Assembly (NCBI GenBank): GCA_017577565.1
Contig: PKRH01000099.1
Location: 1 to 13,532, forward strand
Reading direction: 5' to 3'
DNA: 13,532 bases
Source of the DNA: Thermoanaerobacterales bacterium
Lineage (GTDB): Bacteria; Actinomycetota; Acidimicrobiia; Acidimicrobiales; JACDCH01
This document shows positions 1-6,176 of the stretch, piece by piece (position 1 is the first letter of the stretch; each line of letters starts with the position of its first letter). A model generated the notes under the pieces. It saw only the letters and a program-made list of their open reading frames with translations, was not told where the DNA came from and did not search any database. The position numbers and the translations under genes are program-made.

Positions 1-1
1 G

Positions 2-199
2 CCCGCCGCCCCCGACGCCGGTGCCGGCCGAGGCGAGGAGGCCGGCGAGGGCGCCGACGACGCCGCGGTCATCCCCGTGCCGCTGGCCCGCGACCGGGGG
101 CGGGGCCGCCGCGGCCGGCGGAAGGCGCGGGCCGCCGCCCGGCGGTCCGAGGGCGCGCCCCGCACCGGCACCGACGACCCGCCCGGCGACCCGAGCTGA
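2..199 (+). CDS. 3' end of an unidentified gene (basic C-terminal tail)
   Basis: An open frame enters from the left edge and ends at TGA 197-199, giving about 65 residues. Almost every codon ends in G or C (only GGT, CGA and the stop do not), which is the bias of the real genes here and argues that this frame is translated. The tail is Ala/Gly/Asp/Glu-rich at first. It then has a short hydrophobic stretch (VIPVPLA), a strongly basic block (RDRGRGRRGRRKARAAARR) and a Pro/Asp-rich end. It is low complexity, so no family can be named. Such tails often sit on nucleic-acid-binding or membrane-anchored proteins, but that is only a guess. The next gene starts 6 bases after the stop, so the two are probably co-transcribed. 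Confidence 0.5.
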   Translation, partial: PAAPDAGAGRGEEAGEGADDAAVIPVPLARDRGRGRRGRRKARAAARRSEGAPRTGTDDPPGDPS

Positions 200-205
200 C
201 CGGCC

Positions 206-1210
206 GTGGCCCGCAAGAACCCCGCCCACCTGCGCCGTGGCGGCGCGGACGACCTGAGCGGCGACACGACGGCGATGACGCCCGCCGAGGAGGGCGGGCT
301 GCCGCCCGCGTCGACGTCGGTCGAGCGGGCGCTGCGTGCGCTGGAACCGCCCCGGCACGCCTCGGGCTTCTGGACGCGCCTCGACGAGCGCCTGGCCGAC
401 GAGCCCCAGCTGCGGCTCACGCCCCGCTCGGCGATCCGGCCCATCACCCAGCCACCGCCGGTCGTCGACGACAGCAGCCTGGCCAGCACGCTGAAGGGCG
501 GCCTCCCGCCGCCCCGGCGCACGCACCGCCGCACCGTCGTCGCCGTCGTCGCGGTCCTGCTGCTCGCGCTCCTCGTCGTCGCCGCGCTGCAGGAGCCGGA
601 CGACGACGCCGCCACGAGCGACACCACGACGACGGTGGCCGGCGACGCCCAGGGCGGCGAGCCGGCGTCCCCCGAGGAGACGACGATCCCCACGACGACG
701 CTCCCGCCGGGGGCGATCGACCCGGCCGAGCCGCTCACCCCGGCGGGCGTCGGCCCGCTGCGGATCGGCGCGACCTTCGCCGAGCTGCAGGCCGCCGGCG
801 TCCAGCTCCAGGTCGACCAGGCCACGTTCGAGGGGTCGGGCGGCACCTGCTACGACGCCAAGATCCCCGGCGCGCTCGACCTCATCCTCCGCTTCCGGCC
901 GCCCGACGACCGGTCGTCCGTCGACGACCCGGGCGAGGGCGTCCTGGCCTCGGTCTCCATCGAGTCGGCCCTGCCGACGACCCGCGCCACCGACAGCGGC
1001 CTCGTCCTGGGCTCGCCCCAGGACCAGGTGCTGGCCGCCTACGGCGGCAACCTCGACGAGCGCCAGCACCCGTTCATCGCCGGCGGCCGCATCTTCCGGG
1101 CCGACGCCGGCAACGGGCTCGGCATCGCCTTCTTCACCGACGGGCTGGGGGTCGTCCGCATCTCCGTCGGGTTCATGGACACCATCCGGTTCATCAACCA
1201 GTGCCGCTGA
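206..1210 (+). CDS. Single-pass membrane protein with extracytoplasmic domain, function unknown
   Basis: This is a 334-residue protein of unrecognised function. Residues 1-108 are probably cytoplasmic and include a short helix-like segment (VERALRALEPP...FWTRLDERL, about 39-63). A similar motif occurs, as far as I recall, at the N-terminus of actinobacterial anti-sigma-like membrane proteins, but there is no zinc-binding Cys/His motif. A basic patch (RRTHRR) precedes one transmembrane helix at about 110-128. A Thr-rich, acidic linker follows (about 130-170), then an exported domain (171-334). That domain has two related motifs, GVGPLRIGATFAELQAAG (182-199) and GLVLGSPQDQVLAAYGG (265-281), suggesting an internal duplication. 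Cys215 and Cys333 could form a disulphide. I chose GTG 206, 6 bases after the upstream stop; ATG 275 (residue 24) is an in-frame alternative, and neither has a strong ribosome binding site. The gene ends 101 bases before nuoA and is probably not part of that operon. An envelope sensor or anti-sigma-like role is possible but unproven. Confidence 0.75.
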   Translation: MARKNPAHLRRGGADDLSGDTTAMTPAEEGGLPPASTSVERALRALEPPRHASGFWTRLDERLADEPQLRLTPRSAIRPITQPPPVVDDSSLASTLKGGLPPPRRTHRRTVVAVVAVLLLALLVVAALQEPDDDAATSDTTTTVAGDAQGGEPASPEETTIPTTTLPPGAIDPAEPLTPAGVGPLRIGATFAELQAAGVQLQVDQATFEGSGGTCYDAKIPGALDLILRFRPPDDRSSVDDPGEGVLASVSIESALPTTRATDSGLVLGSPQDQVLAAYGGNLDERQHPFIAGGRIFRADAGNGLGIAFFTDGLGVVRISVGFMDTIRFINQCR

Positions 1211-1252
1211 GCTCCCGGACGGCGGGGGTGCCCGGGCCCTGGTCGGCGCCGT

Positions 1253-1265
1253 GTGACCAGGTCAC
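1253..1265. promoter_or_regulatory. Perfect palindrome, candidate operator upstream of the nuo operon
   Basis: The sequence GTGACC-A-GGTCAC is a perfect 6+1+6 palindrome in the 101-base gap before nuoA. It lies 8 bases upstream of the putative -35 element. With flanking bases it reads TGTGA-N5-TCACG, which resembles a CRP/FNR-family site (TGTGA-N6-TCACA) with the spacer one base short. Its placement suits an activator or repressor of the operon. The regulator is not encoded in the window, and chance occurrence cannot be excluded. Confidence 0.4.
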
Positions 1266-1273
1266 GGGCGGCT

Positions 1274-1303
1274 TTGGCCCCTCGTGCAAACGATCACTAG
1301 GCT
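1274..1303 (+). promoter_or_regulatory. Putative nuo operon promoter (leaderless type)
   Basis: A -35-like TTGGCC (1274-1279) and a -10-like TAGGCT (1298-1303, fitting TAnnnT) are separated by 18 bases, in a local dip of GC content. The nuoA GTG at 1312 begins 8 bases after the -10 hexamer, so transcription would start at or within two bases of the start codon. No Shine-Dalgarno sequence precedes that GTG, consistent with leaderless translation, which is common in Actinomycetota. This is motif reading only; no start site has been mapped. Confidence 0.45.
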
Positions 1304-1311
1304 CCGCCCAC

Positions 1312-1677
1312 GTGTCGGACCTTCTCCGCTCGTACCTGACGGTCGGCGTCTTCCTGGGGGTGGCGGTCGCCCTGGTGGCGGCGATCCTCGGGCTCGGGCG
1401 CCTGATCCGGCCGAGCCGTCCGCAGCCCGACAAGTACGTCAACTACGAGTCGGGCGTCGACCCCGTGGGGTCGATGTGGGCGCAGACCCAGGTCCGCTAC
1501 TACCTGTTCGCGCTGCTGTTCGTGCTGTTCGACGTCGAGGCGGTGTTCGTCTTCCCCTTCGCCACCCGGGCCGAGGCCTACGGCTGGTTCGGGTTCGTCG
1601 AGATGGGGGTGTTCATCGTCGTGCTGGCGCTCGGGCTGCTCTACGCCTGGAAGAAGAAGGTCCTCCGCTGGGTCTGA
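1312..1677 (+). CDS. nuoA: NADH-quinone oxidoreductase subunit A (NuoA)
   Basis: This is a 121-residue inner-membrane subunit of complex I, the usual size for NuoA. Three transmembrane helices lie at about 8-31, 62-84 and 95-114. The family signature is clear: YESGVDP (45-51) in the loop after helix 1, then QVRYYLFALLFVLFDVEAVF (60-79) with the acidic pair Asp74/Glu76, and Glu97 in helix 3. NuoA packs against NuoH, NuoJ and NuoK next to the quinone cavity and helps form the junction of the peripheral and membrane arms. I chose GTG 1312 because it gives the family length and follows a promoter-like element. An upstream in-frame GTG at 1201 would add 37 non-homologous residues and overlap the preceding gene. 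It is the first gene of the operon, 16 bases before nuoB. Confidence 0.95.
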   Translation: MSDLLRSYLTVGVFLGVAVALVAAILGLGRLIRPSRPQPDKYVNYESGVDPVGSMWAQTQVRYYLFALLFVLFDVEAVFVFPFATRAEAYGWFGFVEMGVFIVVLALGLLYAWKKKVLRWV

Positions 1678-1693
1678 CACAGGACGTCCGCTG

Positions 1694-2194
1694 ATGGGTC
1701 TCGTCGAGAGCGGCAAGATGCCCAAGCCGCTGACATCGCTCCTCAACACCGCGCGCAAGTACAGCCTCTGGGCGTACCAGTGGGGGCTGGCCTGCTGCGC
1801 GATCGAGATGGGCGCCGCGTTCGCCTCGCCCCGCTACGACGTCATGCGGCTCGGCGTCATCCCCCTGCCCGCGAGCCCCCGCCAGGCGGACGTCGTCGTC
1901 ATCTCGGGGACGGTCACCGACAAGATGGTGCCGTCCATCAAGCGGCTCTACGAGCAGATGGCCGACCCCAAGTACGTCATCTCGATGGGGTCGTGCACCA
2001 ACTGCGGCGGGCCCTACTGGGACAGCTACTCGGTGACCAAGGGGATCGACCAGGTCCTCCCCGTCGACGTCTACATCCCCGGGTGCCCGCCGCGGCCCGA
2101 GGCGCTGCTCGAGGGCATCGTCCTCCTCCAGCAGCGGATCGGGCGGGAGGACATGGCCGATCGCTGGCGGGGCGACCCGCTGGTGGTGCAGTGA
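1694..2194 (+). CDS. nuoB: NADH-quinone oxidoreductase subunit B (NuoB), binds cluster N2
   Basis: This is a 166-residue peripheral-arm subunit that holds the terminal [4Fe-4S] cluster N2, the direct electron donor to quinone. Expected ligands are the tandem Cys34-Cys35 in GLACCAIEM, Cys101 in GSC, and Cys131 in PGCPPRPE. Their spacings (66 and 30) match the family closely. The conserved SPRQADV and VSGTVT-like stretches are present (ISGTVT here). An extra cysteine, Cys104, sits three residues after Cys101 (GSCTNCGG), where many NuoB proteins, including the mycobacterial one as I recall it, have Ser. This points to a divergent NuoB branch. An AGGA ribosome binding site (1681-1684) lies 9 bases upstream of ATG 1694. 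The stop shares its last base with the nuoC start. Confidence 0.96.
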   Translation: MGLVESGKMPKPLTSLLNTARKYSLWAYQWGLACCAIEMGAAFASPRYDVMRLGVIPLPASPRQADVVVISGTVTDKMVPSIKRLYEQMADPKYVISMGSCTNCGGPYWDSYSVTKGIDQVLPVDVYIPGCPPRPEALLEGIVLLQQRIGREDMADRWRGDPLVVQ

Positions 2195-2889
2195 TGGCAG
2201 AGGCGACCGACACCGCCGCCGAGGAGGCGCAGGCGCCCCGCGACGAGGAGCGGGAGGCGCTGCTCGCCGAGATGACCGAGGCGCTCGGCGACGCCGTCGT
2301 CGGCAGCCACGTGGCCCCCGGGCGCGGCCTGTGGCTGCGGGTGACCCGCGACGCCTGGTACGACGCGGTGGAGACGGTCAAGCTGCGCTTCGGCTTCACG
2401 TTCTTCGACTTCCTCTCCGGCATCGACTGGATGCCCTCGCCGTGGGGCCGGTACGAGGACGCCGCCGTCGACACCGGCATCCCCCGGCCCGACCCCGACG
2501 CCCCGATCGAGACCGGCGTGGCCGGCGGGGACACGCGCTTCCAGGTCTTCTGCCGCCTGGCCGACGTCCGCCGCCCCGCCCCGCACCGCAACGTCGTGCT
2601 CAAGGCCGACCTGCCCGACGACGACCTCCGCATCCGGAGCATCGTCCCGCTGTTCGCCGGGGCCAACTGGCACGAGCGGGAGTGCTGGGAGATGTTCGGC
2701 ATCACCTTCGACGGCCACCCCGGGCTGCGCCACCTCTACCTGCCGAGCGAGTTCGAGGGGCACCCGCTGCGCAAGGACTTCCCCCTCCTGGCCCGCCTGG
2801 TGAAGCCCTGGCCCGGCATCGTCGACGTCGAGCCGATGCCCGACGAGGCCGCGCCCGGCGACGGCGACACCGCAGGAGGTGACGCATGA
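2194..2889 (+). CDS. nuoC: NADH-quinone oxidoreductase subunit C (NuoC)
   Basis: This is a 231-residue subunit homologous to the mitochondrial 30-kDa subunit. It is a non-metal scaffold that docks onto NuoD and NuoB in the peripheral arm. The signature lies at 161-197: ERECWEMFGI, then FDGHPGLRHLYLP and GHPLRKDFPL. The N-terminal 25 residues are acidic and Ala-rich. Between GIDW (77-79) and the strand FQVFCRL (116-122) there is an Asp/Pro-rich stretch of about 35 residues, which looks like a loop insertion compared with typical NuoC. The C-terminal tail (about 212-231) is acidic and low complexity. NuoC is separate from NuoD, not fused as in E. coli. The start ATG 2194 overlaps the nuoB stop (TGATG); GTG 2191 just before it is in frame. 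The stop overlaps the nuoD start (ATGA), indicating translational coupling. Confidence 0.95.
   Translation: MAEATDTAAEEAQAPRDEEREALLAEMTEALGDAVVGSHVAPGRGLWLRVTRDAWYDAVETVKLRFGFTFFDFLSGIDWMPSPWGRYEDAAVDTGIPRPDPDAPIETGVAGGDTRFQVFCRLADVRRPAPHRNVVLKADLPDDDLRIRSIVPLFAGANWHERECWEMFGITFDGHPGLRHLYLPSEFEGHPLRKDFPLLARLVKPWPGIVDVEPMPDEAAPGDGDTAGGDA
2874..2882 (+). promoter_or_regulatory. Strong ribosome binding site for nuoD
   Basis: AGGAGGTGA lies inside the 3' end of nuoC, with 5 bases between AGGAGGT and the nuoD ATG at 2886. It is the closest match to the anti-Shine-Dalgarno complement in the operon. The other nuo genes have weaker GGTGA, AAGG or AGGA sites or rely on overlap. Confidence 0.7.
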
Positions 2890-4064
2890 CCGCCCTCACC
2901 GAGCGCCAGCAGCTGGCGTACGTCGACGCCCAGGCGGCCGACGCCCGGGTCAACGTCGAGCTCGAGACCGACGAGGGCATGATCCTCAACCTGGGGCCGC
3001 AGCACCCCGCCACCCACGGCACGCTGCGGGTCACGGCCAAGCTCGACGGCGAGCAGGTCGTGTGGGCCGACGTCGTCCCCGGCTACATGCACCGGGGCTA
3101 CGAGAAGCTCACCGAGGTCCGCACCTACCCCCAGGTCACGACCCTCATCAACCGCATCGACTGGCTCGGCAGCTTCGCCAACGAGGTGCCCTTCATCCTC
3201 GCCGCCGAGCAGCTGATGGAGATCGAGGCGCCGCCCCGGGCCCGGTGCATCCGCACGATCCTCTTCGAGATGGCCCGGATCGCCAACCTCGTCATCTTCC
3301 TCGGCGACCTGGGCGTCCAGCTCGGCGCGGTGACGCCGACCTTCTACGCCTTCCGCGACCGCGAGCACGTCCTCGACCAGATCGAGGCGGTCACCGGTGG
3401 GCGCTTCCACCCGAACTTCGACCGCATCGGCGGCCTGAAGGACGACCTGCCGAAGGGGTGGATCGCGGACACCAAGGCCGTCATGGCCCGGATCCGCAGC
3501 TTCTGCGACGAGATGGAGGACCTCCTCTTCGGCAACGAGATCTTCGAGGCCCGCACCCGGGGCGTCGGCGTCATCCCCGCCGAGGTCGCCCTGGCCTACG
3601 GGCTGTCCGGCGCCAACCTGCGGGCGTCCGGCGTCGACTGGGACCTGCGCCGTGACGGCGGCATCTCCGGCCTGGCCCACGACGAGGTCGACTGGAAGGT
3701 CTGGACCCACCCCGACGGCGACAGCTTCGCCCGCTGCTGGGTCCGGCTGCAGGAGACCCGCGAGGCGACCCACATCGTCGACCAGCTCTGCGACGGGCTG
3801 CCCAGCGGGCCGATCATGGCCAAGGTCCCCCGGGTCATCAAGGTCCCGCCCGGCGAGGCCTACGTCGAGACGGAGAACCCGCTCGGCGCCATGGGCTACT
3901 ACCTGGTCAGCAAGGGCGACCTGGGGCCGTTCCGCGTGAAGATCCGTTCGGCCAGCTTCTCGAACATCTCGGTCGTGCCCTGGGTGCTCAAGGGCGTCTA
4001 CGTGCCGGACATCATCACGATCCTGGCCAGCCTCTACTTCATCCTGGGGGACATCGACCGATGA
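2886..4064 (+). CDS. nuoD: NADH-quinone oxidoreductase subunit D (NuoD)
   Basis: This is a 392-residue homologue of the mitochondrial 49-kDa subunit NDUFS2, forming most of the quinone-binding cavity next to cluster N2. The signature LNLGPQHPATHG is at 34-45, with His44 equivalent to the quinone-pocket His (Yarrowia His95, Thermus His38) by spacing. HRGYEKL at 69-75 contains Arg70, equivalent to the NDUFS2 Arg that NDUFAF7 dimethylates (bovine Arg85, Yarrowia Arg121). Arg90 matches Yarrowia Arg141. The position of the headgroup Tyr (Yarrowia Tyr144, Thermus Tyr87) is Trp93 here (NRIDW). The C-terminus ends in GDIDR, close to the family's GEVDR. ATG 2886 is fixed by a strong ribosome binding site and the ATGA overlap with nuoC. 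The stop overlaps the nuoH ATG by four bases, so no nuoE, F or G lies between. Confidence 0.97.
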   Translation: MTALTERQQLAYVDAQAADARVNVELETDEGMILNLGPQHPATHGTLRVTAKLDGEQVVWADVVPGYMHRGYEKLTEVRTYPQVTTLINRIDWLGSFANEVPFILAAEQLMEIEAPPRARCIRTILFEMARIANLVIFLGDLGVQLGAVTPTFYAFRDREHVLDQIEAVTGGRFHPNFDRIGGLKDDLPKGWIADTKAVMARIRSFCDEMEDLLFGNEIFEARTRGVGVIPAEVALAYGLSGANLRASGVDWDLRRDGGISGLAHDEVDWKVWTHPDGDSFARCWVRLQETREATHIVDQLCDGLPSGPIMAKVPRVIKVPPGEAYVETENPLGAMGYYLVSKGDLGPFRVKIRSASFSNISVVPWVLKGVYVPDIITILASLYFILGDIDR

Positions 4065-5098
4065 GGAGCCTCGTGCTCGCCATCGAGCTCGCCTGGTGGC
4101 AGCAGACCGTCCTGCGGACCATCGGCGTGCTCGCCGCCGTGCTGCTGCCCGCCGGCACGCTGGTCTACGTCTTCCTCTTCAAGATGATGAGCTTCATGCA
4201 GAGCCGCCTCGGCCCCATGGAGGCGGGGCCGTACGGCTCGATGCAGCTGCTCGCCGAGGTCGGCAAGTGGATCCAGAAGGAGGACATCATCCCCTGGCGG
4301 GCCGACCGGAAGCTCTTCGCGATGGCCCCCTACATCGTGGTGATGACGGTCTTCCTCACCTACGTGGGGGTGCCGTTCGGCCCCGACGCCTGGTTCGCCG
4401 ATCTCGACGTGGGGATCTTCTACATCCTCGCCGTCTCGTCGATCTCGGTCCTCGGCATCCTCATCGCCGGCTGGTCCTCGGCCAACAAGTACTCGCTGCT
4501 CGGCGGCCTGCGGGCGGCCGGCCAGCTCATCGCCTACGAGCTGCCGATGGTGCTGGCGGTCGTCGGCGTGGTCATCCAGGCCGAGACCCTCAACCTGCAG
4601 GGCATCGTGGCCGCCCAGCACGAGGGTGCGATCTTCGGCTGGGACGGGATCGGGAACCCGTTCATCCTCACCCAGTTCGTCGGGTTCCTCATCTTCCTCG
4701 TCGCCCTGCAGGCCGAGCTCACCCAGACCCCCTTCGACATGCCCGTGGCCGAGTCGGAGCTGGTGTCCGGCTACATGACCGAGTACTCGGGCATGCGGTT
4801 CCTGCTCTTCTTCATCGCCGAGTTCGCGAGCGCCGGCGCCTTCGCCGCGGTGGCGGCCACGCTCTTCCTCGGCGGGTGGGCGCTGCCGGGCGTCGACCTC
4901 GACGCCGACTACATGAACGTGCTGGGGCCGATCGTGCTGCTGGCCAAGATCATGCTGGTCGCGTTCCTCGTCTTCTGGGTGCGGTTCACCTACCCGCGGT
5001 TCCGCGAGGACCAGCTCCAGCAGCTCGCGTGGAAGGTCCTCATCCCGCTGTCGCTGGTCAACATCCTGGCGACCATGGCTCTGAAGGTGGCCTACTAG
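4061..5098 (+). CDS. nuoH: NADH-quinone oxidoreductase subunit H (NuoH)
   Basis: This is a 345-residue ND1 homologue, an eight-helix membrane subunit that forms the floor of the quinone tunnel and links it to the proton channels. Signatures are RLGPMEAGPYGSMQ (49-62), GWSSANKYSLLGGLRAAGQL (137-156) followed by IAYELPM, and ELTQTPFDMPVAESELVSGY (219-238) followed by MTEYSGMRF. The loop usually reads PFD-x-PEAE. Here the first Glu is Val229, while Glu231 and Glu233 remain, and the common Arg before TPFD is Gln. This loop belongs to the acidic region beside the quinone cavity. ATG 4061 overlaps the nuoD stop, and a GGGGGA stretch in nuoD (4046-4051) may serve as its ribosome binding site. Only 2 bases separate it from nuoI. 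Confidence 0.96.
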   Translation: MRSLVLAIELAWWQQTVLRTIGVLAAVLLPAGTLVYVFLFKMMSFMQSRLGPMEAGPYGSMQLLAEVGKWIQKEDIIPWRADRKLFAMAPYIVVMTVFLTYVGVPFGPDAWFADLDVGIFYILAVSSISVLGILIAGWSSANKYSLLGGLRAAGQLIAYELPMVLAVVGVVIQAETLNLQGIVAAQHEGAIFGWDGIGNPFILTQFVGFLIFLVALQAELTQTPFDMPVAESELVSGYMTEYSGMRFLLFFIAEFASAGAFAAVAATLFLGGWALPGVDLDADYMNVLGPIVLLAKIMLVAFLVFWVRFTYPRFREDQLQQLAWKVLIPLSLVNILATMALKVAY

Positions 5099-5100
5099 TC

Positions 5101-5655
5101 ATGGCCAGACTGCCTGCTCCCAAGGTCCCGGGCCTGGTCAAGGGCCTCGGCGTCACGCTGAAGACGATGGGCCGGACGATGTTCCCGGCCCGGGGCATCA
5201 AGACGCTCATCCCGGCGCCGTCGAAGGGCGCGGCGACGGTGCAGTACCCCCACGAGAAGGAGGTGCCCACGCCCCGGGCGCGTGGCGTCATCGCCCTCAA
5301 GGAGGACAACTGCACCGTCTGCATGCTGTGTGCCCGCAGCTGCCCCGACTGGTGCATCTACATCGAGGGCCACAAGGAGACGGCGCCGCCCCGCCGGCCC
5401 GGGGGCAAGCCGCGGACGGTCAACAAGCTCGACCGCTTCGACATCGACTACGCCCTCTGCATGTACTGCGGGATCTGCGTCGAGGTCTGCCCCTTCGACG
5501 CCCTGTTCTGGAGCCCCGAGTACGAGTACTCCGAGCTGCGCCTCGCCGACCTGCTCCACGACAAGGAGCGCCTTGGCGAGTGGATGCAGACCGTGCCCGA
5601 CTTCGAGCCCTACGAGGCCGGGTCCGAGCAGAAGGTCCGCAAGGTCCCCCGGTGA
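5101..5655 (+). CDS. nuoI: NADH-quinone oxidoreductase subunit I (NuoI), 2x[4Fe-4S]
   Basis: This is a 184-residue ferredoxin-like subunit that carries clusters N6a and N6b and passes electrons to N2 in NuoB. Two Cys motifs are present: Cys71, 74, 77 followed by Cys81-Pro (CTVCMLCARSCP), and Cys120, 123, 126 followed by Cys130-Pro (CMYCGICVEVCP). An extra Cys85 follows the first motif (CPDWCIYIEGH), where Ala is usual. I recall the CPDWCIYI form from the second, NuoEFG-less nuo cluster of Streptomyces, but cannot verify it here. The basic, amphipathic N-terminus (1-60) lies along the membrane surface in this family. ATG 5101 follows the nuoH stop by 2 bases, with AAGGTGG (5084-5090) as a likely ribosome binding site. 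Confidence 0.96.
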   Translation: MARLPAPKVPGLVKGLGVTLKTMGRTMFPARGIKTLIPAPSKGAATVQYPHEKEVPTPRARGVIALKEDNCTVCMLCARSCPDWCIYIEGHKETAPPRRPGGKPRTVNKLDRFDIDYALCMYCGICVEVCPFDALFWSPEYEYSELRLADLLHDKERLGEWMQTVPDFEPYEAGSEQKVRKVPR

Positions 5656-5659
5656 GCTG

Positions 5660-6172
5660 ATGGTGGCGCAGAACATCTTCTTCTACGTGATCGCCGCGGT
5701 GATGGTCGCCGCCGCCGTCGTCGTGGTGACCAACCGCAACGTCGTGCGCGCCGCGCTGGCGCTGATCGTCGTGTTCGCCGGCGTCGCCGCGCAGTACATC
5801 CTGCTGGCCGCCGAGTTCGTGGCCACCACCCAGGTGCTCGTCTACATCGGGGCGATCATGGTGCTGATGCTGTTCGGCATCATGCTGACCCGGGCGCGGA
5901 TCGGTCAGGACCCCGAGATGACCAACGAGCGCTGGTGGGTCGGGCTGATCACGGCGCTGCTGCTCGCCGGGGTCATGGGCTACGCCCTGATCGACCACTT
6001 CGGCAGCGACCCGCTGCCCGAGGACCGTCGCCTCGTCGCCGTCGGCGGCTCGAACACCGCGACGGTGAGCGACGCCATCTTCTCGCAGTACCTGATCCCG
6101 TTCGAGGTGATCTCGGTGCTGCTGCTCTCAGCGCTGGTCGGGGCCATCGTCATCGCCCGGAAGGATCGGTGA
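5660..6172 (+). CDS. nuoJ: NADH-quinone oxidoreductase subunit J (NuoJ)
   Basis: This is a 170-residue ND6 homologue in the membrane arm, with about five transmembrane helices (roughly 4-24, 29-50, 55-76, 93-112 and 145-165). The family core QVLVYIGAIMVLMLFGIML (58-76) is the helix that carries the pi-bulge involved in coupling quinone reduction to proton pumping. The last helix starts with the typical PFEVISVLLLSALVGAIV (147-164). The helix 4-5 loop (113-140) is polar. It starts at ATG 5660, 4 bases after the nuoI stop, with GGTGA (5651-5655) just upstream. NuoK follows after 4 bases. Confidence 0.95.
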   Translation: MVAQNIFFYVIAAVMVAAAVVVVTNRNVVRAALALIVVFAGVAAQYILLAAEFVATTQVLVYIGAIMVLMLFGIMLTRARIGQDPEMTNERWWVGLITALLLAGVMGYALIDHFGSDPLPEDRRLVAVGGSNTATVSDAIFSQYLIPFEVISVLLLSALVGAIVIARKDR

Positions 6173-6176
6173 CCCG

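Noticed and set aside
21..257. Plus-strand frame of 78 codons at the left edge
   Set aside because: It is out of frame with the GC3-rich reading that ends at 199 and with the gene starting at 206, and has only Arg/Pro/Ala-rich composition.
1252..1266. Canonical CRP/GlxR site before nuoA
   Set aside because: The half-sites fit, but the spacer is 5 bases instead of 6 and one outer base differs, so I list it only as a palindrome of unknown regulator.
1201..1311. Upstream GTG that would extend nuoA by 37 residues
   Set aside because: The extension is not NuoA-like, overlaps the preceding gene and would span the putative promoter. GTG 1312 gives the family length.
4040..4070. Loss of nuoEFG through an assembly gap or deletion scar
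   Set aside because: nuoD and nuoH are both complete and joined by a clean ATGA overlap, which is a functional junction and not a break.
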